From Rhabdornis inornatus (taxonomy: Eukaryota > Chordata > Aves > Passeriformes > Rhabdornithidae), in NCBI GenBank assembly GCA_013397075.1, contig VWZS01005960.1:759430-823429 (forward strand): DNA of 64,000 bases, read 5' to 3'. Positions within the stretch are counted from its first letter, which is position 1; each line of letters starts with the position of its first letter. The position numbers and the translations under genes are program-made. Shown piece by piece: positions 1-13,116 of this stretch. Below the pieces are notes generated by a model. The model did no database searches. It saw only the letters and a list, made by a program, of their open reading frames with translations, and had not been told where the DNA came from.

Positions 1-839
1 TTTTTTGGTCCACCACCACACAGTCAGCACTAAGTCTCCCCAAAATCAGTATCTGCATTTTACGAGCAATCAGACCACCAGCTCTTTCGGCTTTATAAGC
101 CTGTGGCTTGTCCCTGTCACGCTCAGCATTTGAAAGCGCAGAGAAACTCACGACACTGTACTTTCTCCTGAAACAACCCGAAAATGGGGCTAACAGGTGA
201 CTCTGCCTCCATGCTTCCCAGGACAAAAGTCTGTCTTTCCCTTGAAAGCCCTTTGTCGGTGCTAAATGTTATTAACCAGGCTTTTATCATCGCAGCATCT
301 GATGCTTTTGCTGGCTGCAAGCCATGTGCTTAGCCTACACCATCTCTTAGCAGCACGGGTCTAGAAGAAAACATTCCCCTTTTTGCCCCTCCCTCCTCCC
401 AGTCCCTCCTAACTAGCTGGCAATTCCTGGTTCAGGCTCTGAACATTTTGACCAGCTGACTGTGGCTTCTTTCTCTGGCTCTGTTCTCAGGAAGGAGGTG
501 AATATGATTTAAATGTCACTTAATCCCCTTTCATTTCTTACTCATTAGCATTGAAGACGGCTGTTGCAAAAGAAAGCATATATTTTCATTTATGGAGAGA
601 TGGCTGTCACACGAGGAAGTGTATTTTTGTTTCATATTATGCATAATTGGGGTATGGCAGCCAGATGAAAAATACTTTCCTGGAGAATATACCTATTCTT
701 TAAAAAAAAGTAAAATCAATGTTTGCCTTTGTAATAGTAAAATGCTTCTTGCTGAAATTTCTTTTTCAATTATTACAATGAATTATTCATTCCCGGGATT
801 ATTTGAATCATAATTATGATTTATTCATTCGCAGGGTTA

Positions 840-1570
840 ACTGTTGAGAAGTCCTTTCGAAACAGCTTTCAGGCGGGATGGAAAAGCTCCCGAGCTTTCT
901 AAGAGGACGCACAGGGCATGTCTACATGACGGAGCTCACCCTGTGCTGGGTTTGAAGGAGCAAGCTTCAGTCAGCAGAGCAGAGGCAGCGTGGAGCTCCA
1001 GCATGCTTTGCAGGACCATTTGCCAGCCCACACTGACATTCCATGCTGCCACAGCTCCAAGCAGCCGAGGCGCTCCCTGCACTGCACCCCACCCCACCCC
1101 ATCCCTTCCCACCTCATCCCATCCTCCTGCCACAGCCCGGCTCCGAGCGGGCACCCGGGCTGCTCTGCACCACCTGGGCTCGCTCCTGCCAGCCCTTCAG
1201 GAGCCGCTGTCGCTGCTTTGGTGCGCTCACAGCGCCCTAAGCTCTGCTAAAGCCGGGAGCCCTTGCGGTGTGCAGCACAGCTCCTGTCAGCGCGCAGCCT
1301 GAGCCGTCTGCACCGCCGTGCCTGTGCAGCCACACCCCGCACTGCTATATTAAGAGGCGACGCCAGCTGCCACAAGTCAGCCTCCGTGCAGATCCTGCTG
1401 GGCCAGCAGCTCCCGACGGCACACGGTTTGCAGAGCTGGAGGCAAGGGAGAGCCGGAGATGTCGGGAGGGACAAGAACAGTGCTCCCAAAAGCCACACTG
1501 CTGCACCATAACGCTCCCTGGAGAGAGATTTGGGTGCTGGCTCTGAAGCCAACACCACAAGGCCAGTGCC
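840..1570. other. isolated GC-rich block, possible CpG island, LTR or distal promoter
   Basis: Abrupt rise in G+C inside AT-rich DNA, with a C-rich (CCCCA)-like run near 1085-1130 and a TATA-like CTATATTAAG near 1344-1353 followed by GC-rich sequence. Several short overlapping open frames occur on both strands, as expected from base composition alone; none resembles a known protein. It could be the promoter of an unseen transcript or part of a diverged LTR. I cannot tell which. Confidence 0.35.
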
Positions 1571-3348
1571 ACCTCAGGGTGCCACTAAGCTCCTCTTTGA
1601 GGCAGTGGCTGTGATCACATCTCCAAGCTCAGGCCTGGCACCTCTCTGTGGTTCAAGAGTTTATGATGACCACATCCTCCTGCCAGCTGTGTTGGCCATT
1701 AATGCCAAGGTGCACAAAAATCCCTTCAGAGATTAATGGGGAAAATCGTTCTGACGAGCACAAGACACCCCATTCTGGGCTCTCATTCTACTCCAAAAAC
1801 TGGAGGGACATTGTCCTTCCAGGCCTGGTTCATACAGGCACTGTCAATCTGCAGCACAAGAGTTCAGTTTCAACCCTTACCTTGGATGCACCCCCATGCA
1901 TGGCTCAGAATTTTGGGTAACACTGCTACCCTTTGGATTTCCTTTAGCTCCCTTTTGCAGGATTTGATGTGATCAGCACTGCAGCTGCCAGAAAACTGTG
2001 TCTGTGTAGCATTTTCTCAGGAAAGCCAAACCCAGAGACCCCCACTCCAAAACTAAGATATCCCAAGTGGGAATCCAAGTTTGAGGCTAGGGCATGCAAA
2101 ACTTCTTAGCCACTTCCTTGTCTTCCTGCATTTCCCGGTTACCTCATCATCTCCTGAACTTTCCAATTCCCTCCTCGGTGGCTCCTGTGCTACCCCTGTC
2201 TTCTGCTTCCCACATTCAGGTACTTTTCCCAGTTATGGAACTTCTCATTCTTATAATCCTACTACAGTTTCTTCGCTTGCTTGCAGCCCAGTAGCAAAAT
2301 AGTTTTCATATCCCTTTTCCCAAACTCCTTTTAGGGCTGAAGGCTGCCAAGTCAGTGCTGGAGATGCTGGCTGACCACTGGGCCTTCAGCTTGCTCATGT
2401 GACATCTTTTAGCACTCTCCCCCATCCAATGAAGAAACAAGACGAACACCTTCCACACGTGCAGTATATTTAGGTGATCAATGCACCTCTAAAATCATCC
2501 ATCAACACCTTAATTCACAGCCTGGGAGGCACAACAGAATCTCCCACAGGCTGGAGGCCCTGGGGTAGGATTCATTTCCCAGGAGCCAAAATATTCCACA
2601 CATCAAACAAATCCCCACAGTTTAAAAGAGCAATAGACAGGGAAAAAAATTTAAAAATGCAATAGCTGGCAGAGCATCCCTATTTGAAATGGTAATTTAC
2701 ACTTATGCACAGTACCAATTACAGCCAGCTTCATACTTCCCTTCTTACTCAGAGCCATAAATCTATAAATGAGAGTGCTGAACAGGGGAGGGAAGCAGAA
2801 TTAGCTTGAGCCCTGGAGCTGTTAGGCATACCACTCGGAAACAGGAGTTCTCCTTGTTTGTTCTCTCACCAGAAAGCAGGAGAAACTTGAAGGATGCTTA
2901 TTAACATCCTTCCAGGCATCTGAGAATCAACTGCTGCAGCATCAAACGTTCATGGTCAGATCCCTGAGTGCCTTCAGCCTCTTTATTCTAGTCCAAGCGA
3001 AGGCCTGGGTTTGAAACATTGCTCTGCATCTCACACTATGCCAGACTCACTTAGGATAGGAAAGAGCACTGATTTCACTGCATATGGGCAATGAAACCTT
3101 GGCTTTCCTATTTGTTTTATACTCCAAGAGGGAAGAAAATACACAAAGAATTCTCAATTTGTCTAACTGCAGATCTCAAAGCACCAGGCAGCAACAAGGT
3201 GAGGAGGGTTGGGGCACCTAACAATATCCACATATCCATCATAATTTCATCCATCACCACAATGAGCAGGGATAAAAAAAATCCCAGTTTTCTCAAAACA
3301 GAAGTAACCCTGATTATTCTCTGATGGGGAACCATCCATCCCAGTCCT
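1571..3348. other. intergenic, nothing recognised
   Basis: Mixed-composition noncoding sequence; no gene or repeat I can name. The first 840 bases of the window are of the same kind. Confidence 0.6.
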
Positions 3349-3500
3349 AGAATCATAGAATGGCCAGGGTTGGAAGGGATCTCAACGACCATCCTATTCC
3401 AAACCCCTGCCATGGGCAGGGGGGACATCTTCCCTTAGCCCAGGTTGCTCAGAGCCCCGTGCAGCCAGGCCTTGAGCAGTTCCTATCCTGCCCTTTGAAA
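3349..3500 (-). mobile_element. CR1 LINE 3' fragment
   Basis: Reverse-oriented CR1 end: begins with the AATCATAGAATGG tail complement, then GGTTGGAAGGGATCTCAA, the TGCCATGGGCAGG box and AGGTTGCTCAGAGCCCC. Diverged at its inner end. Confidence 0.85.
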
Positions 3501-4823
3501 AGGGTGCTTGTGCCACTGCTGACTGATGGAGGAAGAACTGCACTTTTGTGAAGTGAAGGTGACAGTCCCATTCCCTGGATCAACTTGGACTATCCCTGGA
3601 ATGCTGTCCTTTCTGTGTATTGAATGAGGACAGGTTCTTGTACTGGCAGAAATATATAATGGTATGACTAAAGATTTTGTCACAACACTGGGAGAAATGG
3701 AGGAGGGGAAGACTAAACAAGTTGTACCAGAAACTTTCACACAAATATTTCCTAGCTTTCAAGTACTTCTGTTAACCTAAAGTACCTTTGTGTTTGTCTT
3801 GGCTTTTCCTCCAAAATTTTATGTACAGATGAGTAACTTTTAAACCTTTCTTTTTAAATCCCTTAAGTATTTCCCACGTAAATATGTTGGGGTTTTTTTC
3901 AGATGCGCTTTCCCAGAGAGATGCTCTGGATATATTTCAAGGGCTTCATGTTTCTGTTTATCACAGGAGGAAAAACATTATAGCCTGTCATAGTTTTTAG
4001 GTTCACAACACAACCCTGTGGTGTGTGAGCAAATGAATGAGTGTGACAGACAGTGACAGCAGTGTGCAGACCCCTCTTCAGGGAAAGATGGGAGGTTTCA
4101 CAACTCTTTGCTGGGCAGCTTGAAAGGACTGAGGTGTACAAATATTGTGTCAGGTTTCGCAGCACCAGATGCAACTGCTTTGACAGCTCTGCTCATGCTT
4201 AAGGTGGACTTTGTCCTCTTGTGGGTCTGTTCAACCCCTTTTGCTCCTGCAATATAACATTCAATTTCCATTATGTAATTTATTTCCATCCTAGAGGCTC
4301 TGAGGTGGTCCCAAGTGTTTATCCTTCCATCCTGTGCTCAGCTCCTGTCCATGTCCCATTCTCCTTCCCATTTTCTTTCTTCTCCCAAGCCTTTTCAGTT
4401 TGCTGTTCTACGCTTCCTCATTTCCCAGTTCCTTCTGCTCCTAAACCCTTTATTTAACTTTGGCTTACATCAAAACCCTGCTTCCATGCAAGAGAAAGGT
4501 ATTATTTCCAAAATGACAAGAGATTCTTGAGAATTCTGCTGTGGCATCTGGTCCCTCTACATCTGGTGCCCCCATCCAGTGCTTCCAAACAGGCTAAAAT
4601 AATTGTTCTCACTGTACAAGTCCAGAATGCCCTTGCAAGGAGTCCTGGCTAACAGCAGGTTGTACATGCTGCCAGTGCACCTCTGATGTTTTAAGCTGGT
4701 GGTGCAATGTTTTCTAAGTGGCTCAGGAAATGATCAGTGCCTTTTATCCTGTGTAAGGATATGTGGGAGGAGAAAGCTTCTGCTTCTTTATGGCAACCCA
4801 ATCAAGGACCCTTTAAATGCAAA
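3501..4823. other. intergenic, nothing recognised
   Basis: AT-rich with pyrimidine-rich stretches near 4330-4450; no coding exon or repeat recognised. Confidence 0.6.
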
Positions 4824-5138
4824 GAGAGACTCTTGATAAGGGGCCTGGAGTGACAGGACAAGGGGCAATGGCTTCACACTGACACAGAGCAGGGTTAGAT
4901 TGGATATTAGGATGAAATTAGAAATTCTCCCCTGTGAGCGTGCTGAGGCCCTGGCACAGGTTTCCCAGAGCAGCTGTGGCTGCCCCATCCCTGGAAGTGT
5001 TCCAGGCCAGGCTGGATGGGGCTCTTGGCAACCTGGGATAGTGGAAGGTGTCCCTGCCCATGGCAGGGGGTAGAACTGAATGATCTTTAAGGCCCCTCCC
5101 AACCCAAACCGTTCTGTGAATCTATGGTTCTATGAAAG
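4824..5138 (+). mobile_element. CR1 LINE 3' end
   Basis: Sense-oriented CR1 3' region: AGAGACTCTTGATAAG, GGCTTCACACTGACACAG, AGCTGTGGCTGCCCCATCCC, AACCTGGGATAGTGGAAGG and a tail ending in the 8-bp ATTCTATG-type repeat. 5'-truncated, as usual for CR1. Confidence 0.93.
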
Positions 5139-8100
5139 GTGATAATAAAAGGAAAAATAGAAAAAAAAAAACACACAGAGACAGAAAGAGATAACCAAGA
5201 CATGACAAACACCAACATTTTTCAGTCACTAATTTCAATGGGTAAGATGAGGGCAATGAGGAACAGGAGTAGTCATGACAATTGAGGGGGGGTCTGTGAA
5301 ACTATGGAAAACCTGGGGAGAGTTTAGGAGCTGCTGGCCACTTACAGCATTGTTTAACAACCACCCCTGGGAGCTTGGGGTCACCCAGTGAAACTTCCAC
5401 TGAGGGTATCTCTACAGTCACATGCACTTGCAGCCTGTTTAAACTTTATTAAAAAGATAAACAAAACCAAAACAGAACAGACAAAACCCAGGAGAAAACC
5501 AACTAACAGCAGCAAAAGAACGCTCCAGCTGTAAAAATTCGTTGCATTTAAATTTTTTAATCAATACAAGTTCTAACAGGCTGTTAGATATTGCCTGTAT
5601 TGTAACAAAACTCACTTTATTTTATGCCACCCTCTCTTTTATTGAGAGGGATCAATAAAGAAAGATTTAGTGAGATTTGTACTGCTCTGATGTGAAATCT
5701 CTGTTGCAAGGGAAGCCCCCATCCCCAGTATATGTCATGCATTCATCCTGCCCCCTCTGCCTGTCCACAGTCCCAGCCATAAAGAGGAGGGAAAGGATTT
5801 GGCCTTTCTGTAACCTCAAACTGCCCTTCACAGGGATTTCTGTTCACCCCTGGAACAGAAGTGATGAGACCTCCAGAGGTCATCTGGCTAAAAAAGGGCC
5901 ACGTCCCCACCTGTGAGGACACAGCTGGCAGCACTGTGTTCCTTCTCTCACCTCAAGCTGCCTCTCCCTCCATCCCATCTTAGCTCTTTCCAGAGCTAAG
6001 AAATCCTCAACGATCTCCATAGTAAAGTTCTGACAAGTCTCTAAAGAAATGCACGTTAAAAAAAAAATGCATTGAGCAAATTTCTTCAAGGATAGCAGAA
6101 AGCACCACGACGTTAGAATAGCCTCCCTGCCAAATTTTCTGTCTCTGCCCAAAAAGTAGGAGAGCTTTGTAGCAAAATGAGTGTAATAACTTCTGACAGG
6201 CAGAGCAAAACATTTTCCACCAACTTTGTTTCAGAGACAGCCAAATATTTTTTTTCCTCGTGCTTTGTTTTAGCAGAAGCTTTCCAAATAAAAAACAAAC
6301 AAGTAGCCCAGGGGTAGAGAGGCAACATGAAAAAAAAAAATCTTATTTGAGCAGTCTTAAGATCAACAAGAAATCTTCCAGCTGGGGCAGAAAGGGCTTT
6401 ACCAGACTCCTCAAATATAACAGTAGTATGATCATTGAACGCAATATTTCTGGATTATTATTACTGAATATAAACCAAATAGACACCAAATTCAATTAAA
6501 GCTCAACCTAATGTACAAAACACAGTACCAGACTAAATCCATTCACACAGCATTCCCACCTTCTTGGCTATAAAGAGCAGAAATAACTTTCCCTCTTCTT
6601 GACCACTGGAACCTGAAGTCAATCTTCAAGTACACAGCAATAAAAAACAGATGTAAGATCAGCTCTGTAACAAAAGCCATCTCTTCCCCTGCATGAAAAT
6701 TGCTGGAAAGCAGCGGAGCATTGCAGAGAAGCTGAATAAAAAATGTAAGAGTCAGAGACAAGGTGAGGATGAAAAATATCTAACAGAAATTGCCCATGCA
6801 AAGATCATCTGTGTCTGTTACTGGAAACCACTAGAAACCACTGGACAGCCACAGGTTCTGATTCTTTCAGTCTGAATCAGATTTCAGAGCAAGAGGAACT
6901 GGGTCCATAAGTGAACAGGCAAAAAAAAAGGAAAGCTAATACATAAATGACCCCATTGCTCAGTGAGGTAGGGAAGGTAGAGAAAAAGGACAAGAAAAAG
7001 TCTGAGGTGCTCACTGCTTTTTTGTTTCTTTTTTCCTTTAGTTTTCTCAGCAATGCTGCCTCCCTTGTTTTATCAGGAATACGGTGTTGTCTCATCTTAA
7101 ATGCCCATTATCCAGAAAATAAAAGCCATTGCACTTCCCTGGCTATGTCCTGTGCTACAGCTTAATGGAATCTGAACAGCATGTTAAACTGCAATGGAAG
7201 AGAGCTATACTGCAAATTTGCCTGATATAAGACCTCCAATTTTAGGGGTTTTTTTTCAAGATTTGGCACTCTGCAGAGTCCAGTTTTAAGCACTGCATGC
7301 AGTTTAAAGCCTTCTGTGTTAATCCTGAAAGCAGATCTGGGAGAACTTTGCTGTAAAACCCCTTTGAGAGCATGGGTTTCCAAGGAAAGGTTTTCTCCAA
7401 GCTCCAGCTGCTGCTTGCAGAACATATCTACAGCAGCAATATATGATTATCTCACTGGGATGTGACCAGCCTGAGGCATGCAGGAAAGGTTCCTCAGAAG
7501 GGGAAGAAGGGTTTCAGGATCACCAAGAGCCAAGGAAAAAAGCACTCTGTCCTAGTGCTGGTGTCAAACTACAGACATGTAGCTGGCACCTAACACGAGA
7601 TTAAACCAAGGATCTGAGCTCTGTGCACAGCCCAAAGCAGTGAATCACGCTCTTTCCATGACATCTGTCCTATTAGATCTGTCTTATCCACTTATATCCA
7701 GCAGTTTCCTAATAGCTGCCAAGCCAGCTCTCAGTTCTCGGGAGGAGGAACAACAGCAGCACCACTTTGGTGTTTTTTGGGTTTTTTTAAAACCCACCTT
7801 GAATAGGCACAGGCTGCCTGTAAAACAAATCTTCCTGAATCACCCTTTGGAGTTTAATGAGAAATCCATAAAATTAACTTTTTATAGCATTACCAGGTCA
7901 AGGCTTGCTGTGAAGATGTCAGCACCCAATGGACCATGATTGTAAGGAACAAATACTACACAATCTTGGACTCAGGAGAAGCCTTGTATAGTAACTTAGG
8001 TACTGTTGGAAGGACAGGCATGGGAGCAGTTTTCCTCAGCTGGTGGAATCCCTCTGACCTCTTTTGGAATCACTGGGAGGGAGCCTGGAATGTCAGTAGA

Positions 8101-10094
8101 GCCAGGCTCTAACACTGCTAACACTGCTGAGGGATTTTCTGATGAACACTTTTGTAAAATACTGTTCCAGCACAAGGGGCAAACAAAATTCCTTAATTAT
8201 AACATTGATGCTCACTTCTTTAGAAAGAAAGGAGTGGGAACATCTCCCTCAGCCTCAGTTCTATCTCCCAAGACTGACAAAATTTTAACTTTTTACTCTA
8301 ATAACCAGAACTAAAAAAGCCTTTTTCCTCTCAAAATATCGAACATGTCTTTAATAACATGTAATGAAGAGGATGTGGTTGAATAATGCAATTCTTTTGC
8401 CCCAGTTCTAATACTTTTTTTTTATAGTGCTCATCTAAATCACTAAAAGGAATTAATATTTTATTGCTTTCTATGAAAAATGCATCACGTCTTTCCCATA
8501 GCAAGGTTTGAAACTCCAGTTGCTTCAGTTCAGATTGGAATTTTTTTCTGACTTTGCTCTCACTGAAGTCAATAATCCTCTGTGGGAAAAATACCTAAAT
8601 TATTTGTTAAAACATGAAGAGGAGCCTTAAATTTATTGTGGAAGCTGTTTTTGAATTTGAGCCATAAAGCTACCAGTATGTTTTAAATCCACAGCCCTGA
8701 AAACCCAGAAATTTCAGTTCCTTCATGTACACATCATGACATACTAACCCTTTCTAGAACTCAGGTTTTCCTAAAAATCAGGGGCTACTCAAAGCATTCT
8801 TTATAACATATGTCATCTCCTAACCTTTTCCTGTTATAGATCCCTGCCTGTGTGATAGGCCAGTCAAACCCTTGCAACTAAAATATTTGCAAACAAGGCT
8901 TTATCAAACTGTCAATTAAGCAAACATAACTGAACTGACGTGGCTGTGGAATCAAAACTATTGCTGGCATCTTGGTGTTGGAGGAAAAATAAGGAACCTC
9001 ACTTGAATTTAAGAAGAGCTTAAGCATCCCTAAAGCAGCCAGATTCACTGCCAGACATCTAAAAATAATTAAAGTATTCTGGACTTTTCAAAAGCAAACA
9101 AGTCCCCCTTATTTTCCAGCAGCTTCTCTAGGATTTTTCCCAAGGGAACCATTTCACCTAAGGACAGTGATCCAAATCCTGCAGTTTTTTACCCTGCTGA
9201 AAAGTATTCTTTCAGCCATTTTAGCATAACTAGCACCTAGCTTCAGGATAGATTGACTATATGATGAGGAAATGTGGAATTCTGAGCTTCGGATCATTTG
9301 TGGAGACATTGCTATTAATATTTAAGAATAATAATTAAAAAAAACCTCATAGATCAGCTCGGAACAGAAATAACATTAACTGCACTTCATTTTGTGAGGC
9401 ATTTTGAGCTGTCATCAGAGCCAGCTATTGGAATGGAGCCTTAAAGATCACATCTATTTTTGTAAGCCCAAAATGACCAATAATTCTGCAAATGCTGAGA
9501 TAATTCTGTAAATGCTGAGCTCTTTGCAGCACCTGATGCCCAGGCTGTGGAGATCATTGCAGCCCAGTAATACACTCCCTGTGTGCTCCCAAACAATTTA
9601 TGAGGGAGGTTGCAAAAGAAAAATATTTGCCAAGCCTTCAGAGGAAGGCTCTTGCACAGATTTCTTTCTCTGCAGCCAACCAGTGCTCTCTCCCAGGCAC
9701 ATCCCCCAGGAGCACTGGAACGACCAGGCTGCTTTCCACTCCAGTGGGCCCCTTTGGAAGATGTTTCTGCCAAGGTAATGCAAGAACATGTTCTGAAAAA
9801 GGAACTCCAGGCTCCTTGTAGAGGCAACACTGACCTGAGAGTCATTCCTCTGCCTCTGTTAGAAGGACATCAGTGCTACTGAAAACCCACTTAATGGATT
9901 TGCTTCCAGCATTCCTTCAATTACATGTAAGCCTACCCAGCTTGCAGGGACAGATTCAGAGGTTTCTGTGGCTGTGCTGTTCCTGCTCTGAGGAGATTCT
10001 ATCTCCTGTTTATCTCTGACTTATGGGGAGATTGCAGCTGGATCCAGCTGAGCAGAGCACTGTGGCAATAAAGCAACATCAAACTGCTCAGCCC
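5139..10094. other. intergenic, nothing recognised
   Basis: Five kilobases of AT-rich DNA. Short A-runs (5161-5171, 6060-6067, 6330-6339) and a two-copy 20-bp tandem near 9481-9520 are the only local structures seen. Open frames here are short and unrelated to known proteins. Confidence 0.6.
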
Positions 10095-10426
10095 TCCAGC
10101 ACCTGCAGGGAGCCTACAAAAAAAGATGCGGAGAGACTTTTCACAAGGAGATGTAGTGACAGGACGAGGGGCAATGGCTTCACACTGACACAGAGCAGGG
10201 TTAGATTGGATATTGGGAAGAAATTGTTCCCTGTGAAGGTGGGGAGGCCCTGGCACAGGTTTCCCAGAGAAGCTGTGGCTGCCCCATCCCTGGAAGTGTT
10301 CCAGGCCAGGCTGGATGGGGCTCTGAGCAACCTGGGCTAGTGGAAGGTGTCCCTGTCCATGTCAGGGGATGGGAACTGGATGATCTTAAAGGTCCCTACA
10401 AACCCAAACCATTCCATGATTCTATG
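10095..10426 (+). mobile_element. CR1 LINE 3' end
   Basis: Full set of CR1 3' landmarks: CTCCAGCACCTGCAGGGAGC, TGACAGGACGAGGGGCAATG, GCAGGGTTAGATTGGATATT, the TGGCTGCCCCATCCCTGG box, and a tail ATTCCATGATTCTATG. Confidence 0.94.
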
Positions 10427-13044
10427 TCCACTCCTGCCTTATGCCAGATGAATTCACCTAACCTCTGACAGCCAAGGAAATTACAACCTAAAGGACCACC
10501 ATGTGCCTGCCTTCCACTTTTTATCAGTTCACTGCACCAGAATTACACCTGTGGAAATTCTAAGTGCTTGTCATTAAGGAGTTTGGTGCCTTATCTATGC
10601 ATTTTTTTCTTTCCTCCATTTTCCCTGCCTGCTCCTTAGGAGAAAGAGTATTCAACAGTGGTTGTTTATAAGAACCATAAGGCTGAGCAACAGCCTCCTG
10701 TGTTTTTCTGCTTTACCCTTTCCCAGTGCCTGGCTTCCAAGGATGCTGCTGAGTGGAACAAGCACAGGAACAGGCTGCTGCTCATCCCCACCTGGCAGCT
10801 GCTCTTGAGTTTTCTCTGAGCAGAGAACCAAGGATCACTCCATGTATGCATCCTAGAAAGGGAGAAATAAAAAGCTTTCTTGGCATTAAATCTCAGCTGC
10901 TGCTGATGCCTAATAGTATGCACTTTCCATCAGAGAACTGTCCTCACAGAAGATTCTCAGACAGCCTTGGTTAAAAAGTAATTCCCAAATCTTTGCAAGT
11001 GGAAAAGGACTACCATCCTCACTGTTCAAAAGGAGGTTTGTCTGATCACCAGTTTTCAATTCACAGGAACACAAGTGAAAGAGCCTCTAGTAAACAATCA
11101 CTGTTTCTGAGCCCAAAGTGTTATTGATTATCCCTGGGTAAACATGCAGGCATTTGCTGGCAGGCATCAGGATTACATCCAGGGTAACTGAGGTCCATGG
11201 GACCCACAGGACACTGGGGATGACTTCTCACTTCCAGGATGGCAAATGAATGCAGAACTTTATCCTGGACCAGAAGAGAAAATAAAAGGACTAGGATGTT
11301 CTAACAGACAGAGGTTTAAAATTAAAATATAAACTCAATAGCTATTTAAGCTACAGAGCTGCTGCTTTGAAAGGTATTGAAAAAGGTAGAATTTGTGGCA
11401 AGAGGAAAAAAAACCAAAAACTAAATACTTCTGAGGGACAGAATTTGTGCTCCAGAATCTTCTCAGTGGGCGGACTGCACATAAAGTCAGAGGCACAGAC
11501 TGACACTGCAATTCAGATAATTGGGTGAGGAACAAAAAATTAGGTATCATCATGAAATTGATTTCTCTCTGCTATTCCCAAGTGATTGCCATTACTTGCA
11601 CCAAGGAATTCCATAATGAGTTCCAAGCACTACACTATGCCAAATCATCTCATATTGATTTCTTAGGAAGCAAACCAATATCTCCACCTCCTTTTTTTCC
11701 TTCTGTGCTTATTACAGAGGCACTACATTTGCTCTCAAGCTCAAAGTCTTACCCCAGACTCAAAGAATATTGCTTCCAGAGAAACTTGAACTTACGTGTG
11801 AGCTCGTTATTTCCACAAGAAACTACTCTGTTTGTGTGGTTTTGGTACATGTTGGAAAGAGGAAGTTAATTTTCTGAACTAGTCAAGATCACACTCTCTC
11901 AGGTGCCTGACTATGGACATTCAAAGTTAATGCACTTCTGAATTATTAATCCATTTTTCAAAGGAACGAGGTGCACAGATCTTCCCCAGCTAACTGACAT
12001 GAAAAGGAAACATTCTGCTGAATACAAAGATCTTCTGATTTCATCATAAAGGAGGTAAAACACTTCACCAGCAAAGTGACAGGAGGTGAATGCCTCAGGC
12101 TTCATGTAAAACAAAAGGTGCATTGAGCCTGAAGGGTTCAGATGAAAGAATCCTTTCATCCCAAGGTAGTTTGGGTACAAATTAAGTGAGTAGGTTCTTT
12201 CTCAGAACAGAACCATCTTTTCTTTCTCTGTCACATCCAGTGCTGAAAAGTTTGGTGTCTGCAAGTCCCAACTTTTTAAGGGTCTTCTTAAACAGAATGA
12301 TTCCATGTGTCAGTAGCACCTTCCACCCAAACTTCTTGACTCACCTTTAGAATTCTTTTTTCAGATTAACCTTTACTCTGCCCAGATATGCGGGGAGTTA
12401 TTAAGGCCAAATAAGTGCAGGCTTTGTACAAATCCTTAGGTATATTTGGGGATGTTTGCATACATATTTGGTTGTAGGGTTACACTTACAGAATTATCTC
12501 CTGGCTGTAGAAATACACTTGTCCTTGTAAATTCATACATGACAATGTTATTGACTCTTTTAGGGAGTTTTTGCATGATGCATCTGAAAATGCACCTTAA
12601 AAACTGTTGCATTACTTTTTTTTTTCTCTCATGGATAACATTCCTGATTTACTGGTTTCAGATACTGGAGAACAGATGAACATTGCACAGTAAGAACAGG
12701 GAAGGGGCTTACCTTCAAGCAAACAGCTCAGAGGCACCGCAGAGTAACATGAATTTAACATCTGCTTTTCACTGTGAAGTTTCAAATATTTATTTCAAGA
12801 GAAATCAGGACTGGATCACTCCAGAGACCAAGGTAAACTTGTTCTATAATTTACTCACAGAGAACAGCTCAGTGAGATTTAAATCAAGGCTTTAGAAGAT
12901 GAGCAGCTTTATTTTTGTTGCAGGGATGCTCAGCACCCTCCATTAATTAGCCCCATGGAATCTTCTCCAGGCACACTACAAAACCCCAAGCCTTTCGCTA
13001 AAAAGGGTGTGGCTTTGGAACAGGCCAACCTTACTGATGGGCGC
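10427..13044. other. intergenic, nothing recognised
   Basis: AT-rich noncoding sequence; no exon, RNA gene or repeat recognised. Confidence 0.6.
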
Positions 13045-13116
13045 TGTTTTGTAGATGAGGAAGAGGCACAAACTGAGTGCCCAAGGACACAAAACCCCTC
13101 AATGGCAGGGATGAGG
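13045..13116 (+). mobile_element. probable MIR SINE core fragment
   Basis: TTTTGTAGATGAGGAAGAGG, then TGCCCAAGGACACA and a GGCAGGGATGAGG end follow the order of the conserved MIR core (GATGAGGAAACTGAGGC ... TTGCCCAAGGTCACAC ... GGCAGAGC). Old, gapped match recognised by eye. Confidence 0.5.

Noticed and set aside
9441..9845. 134-codon minus-strand open frame
   Set aside because: No known family, overlapping frames on both strands, and length within chance expectation.
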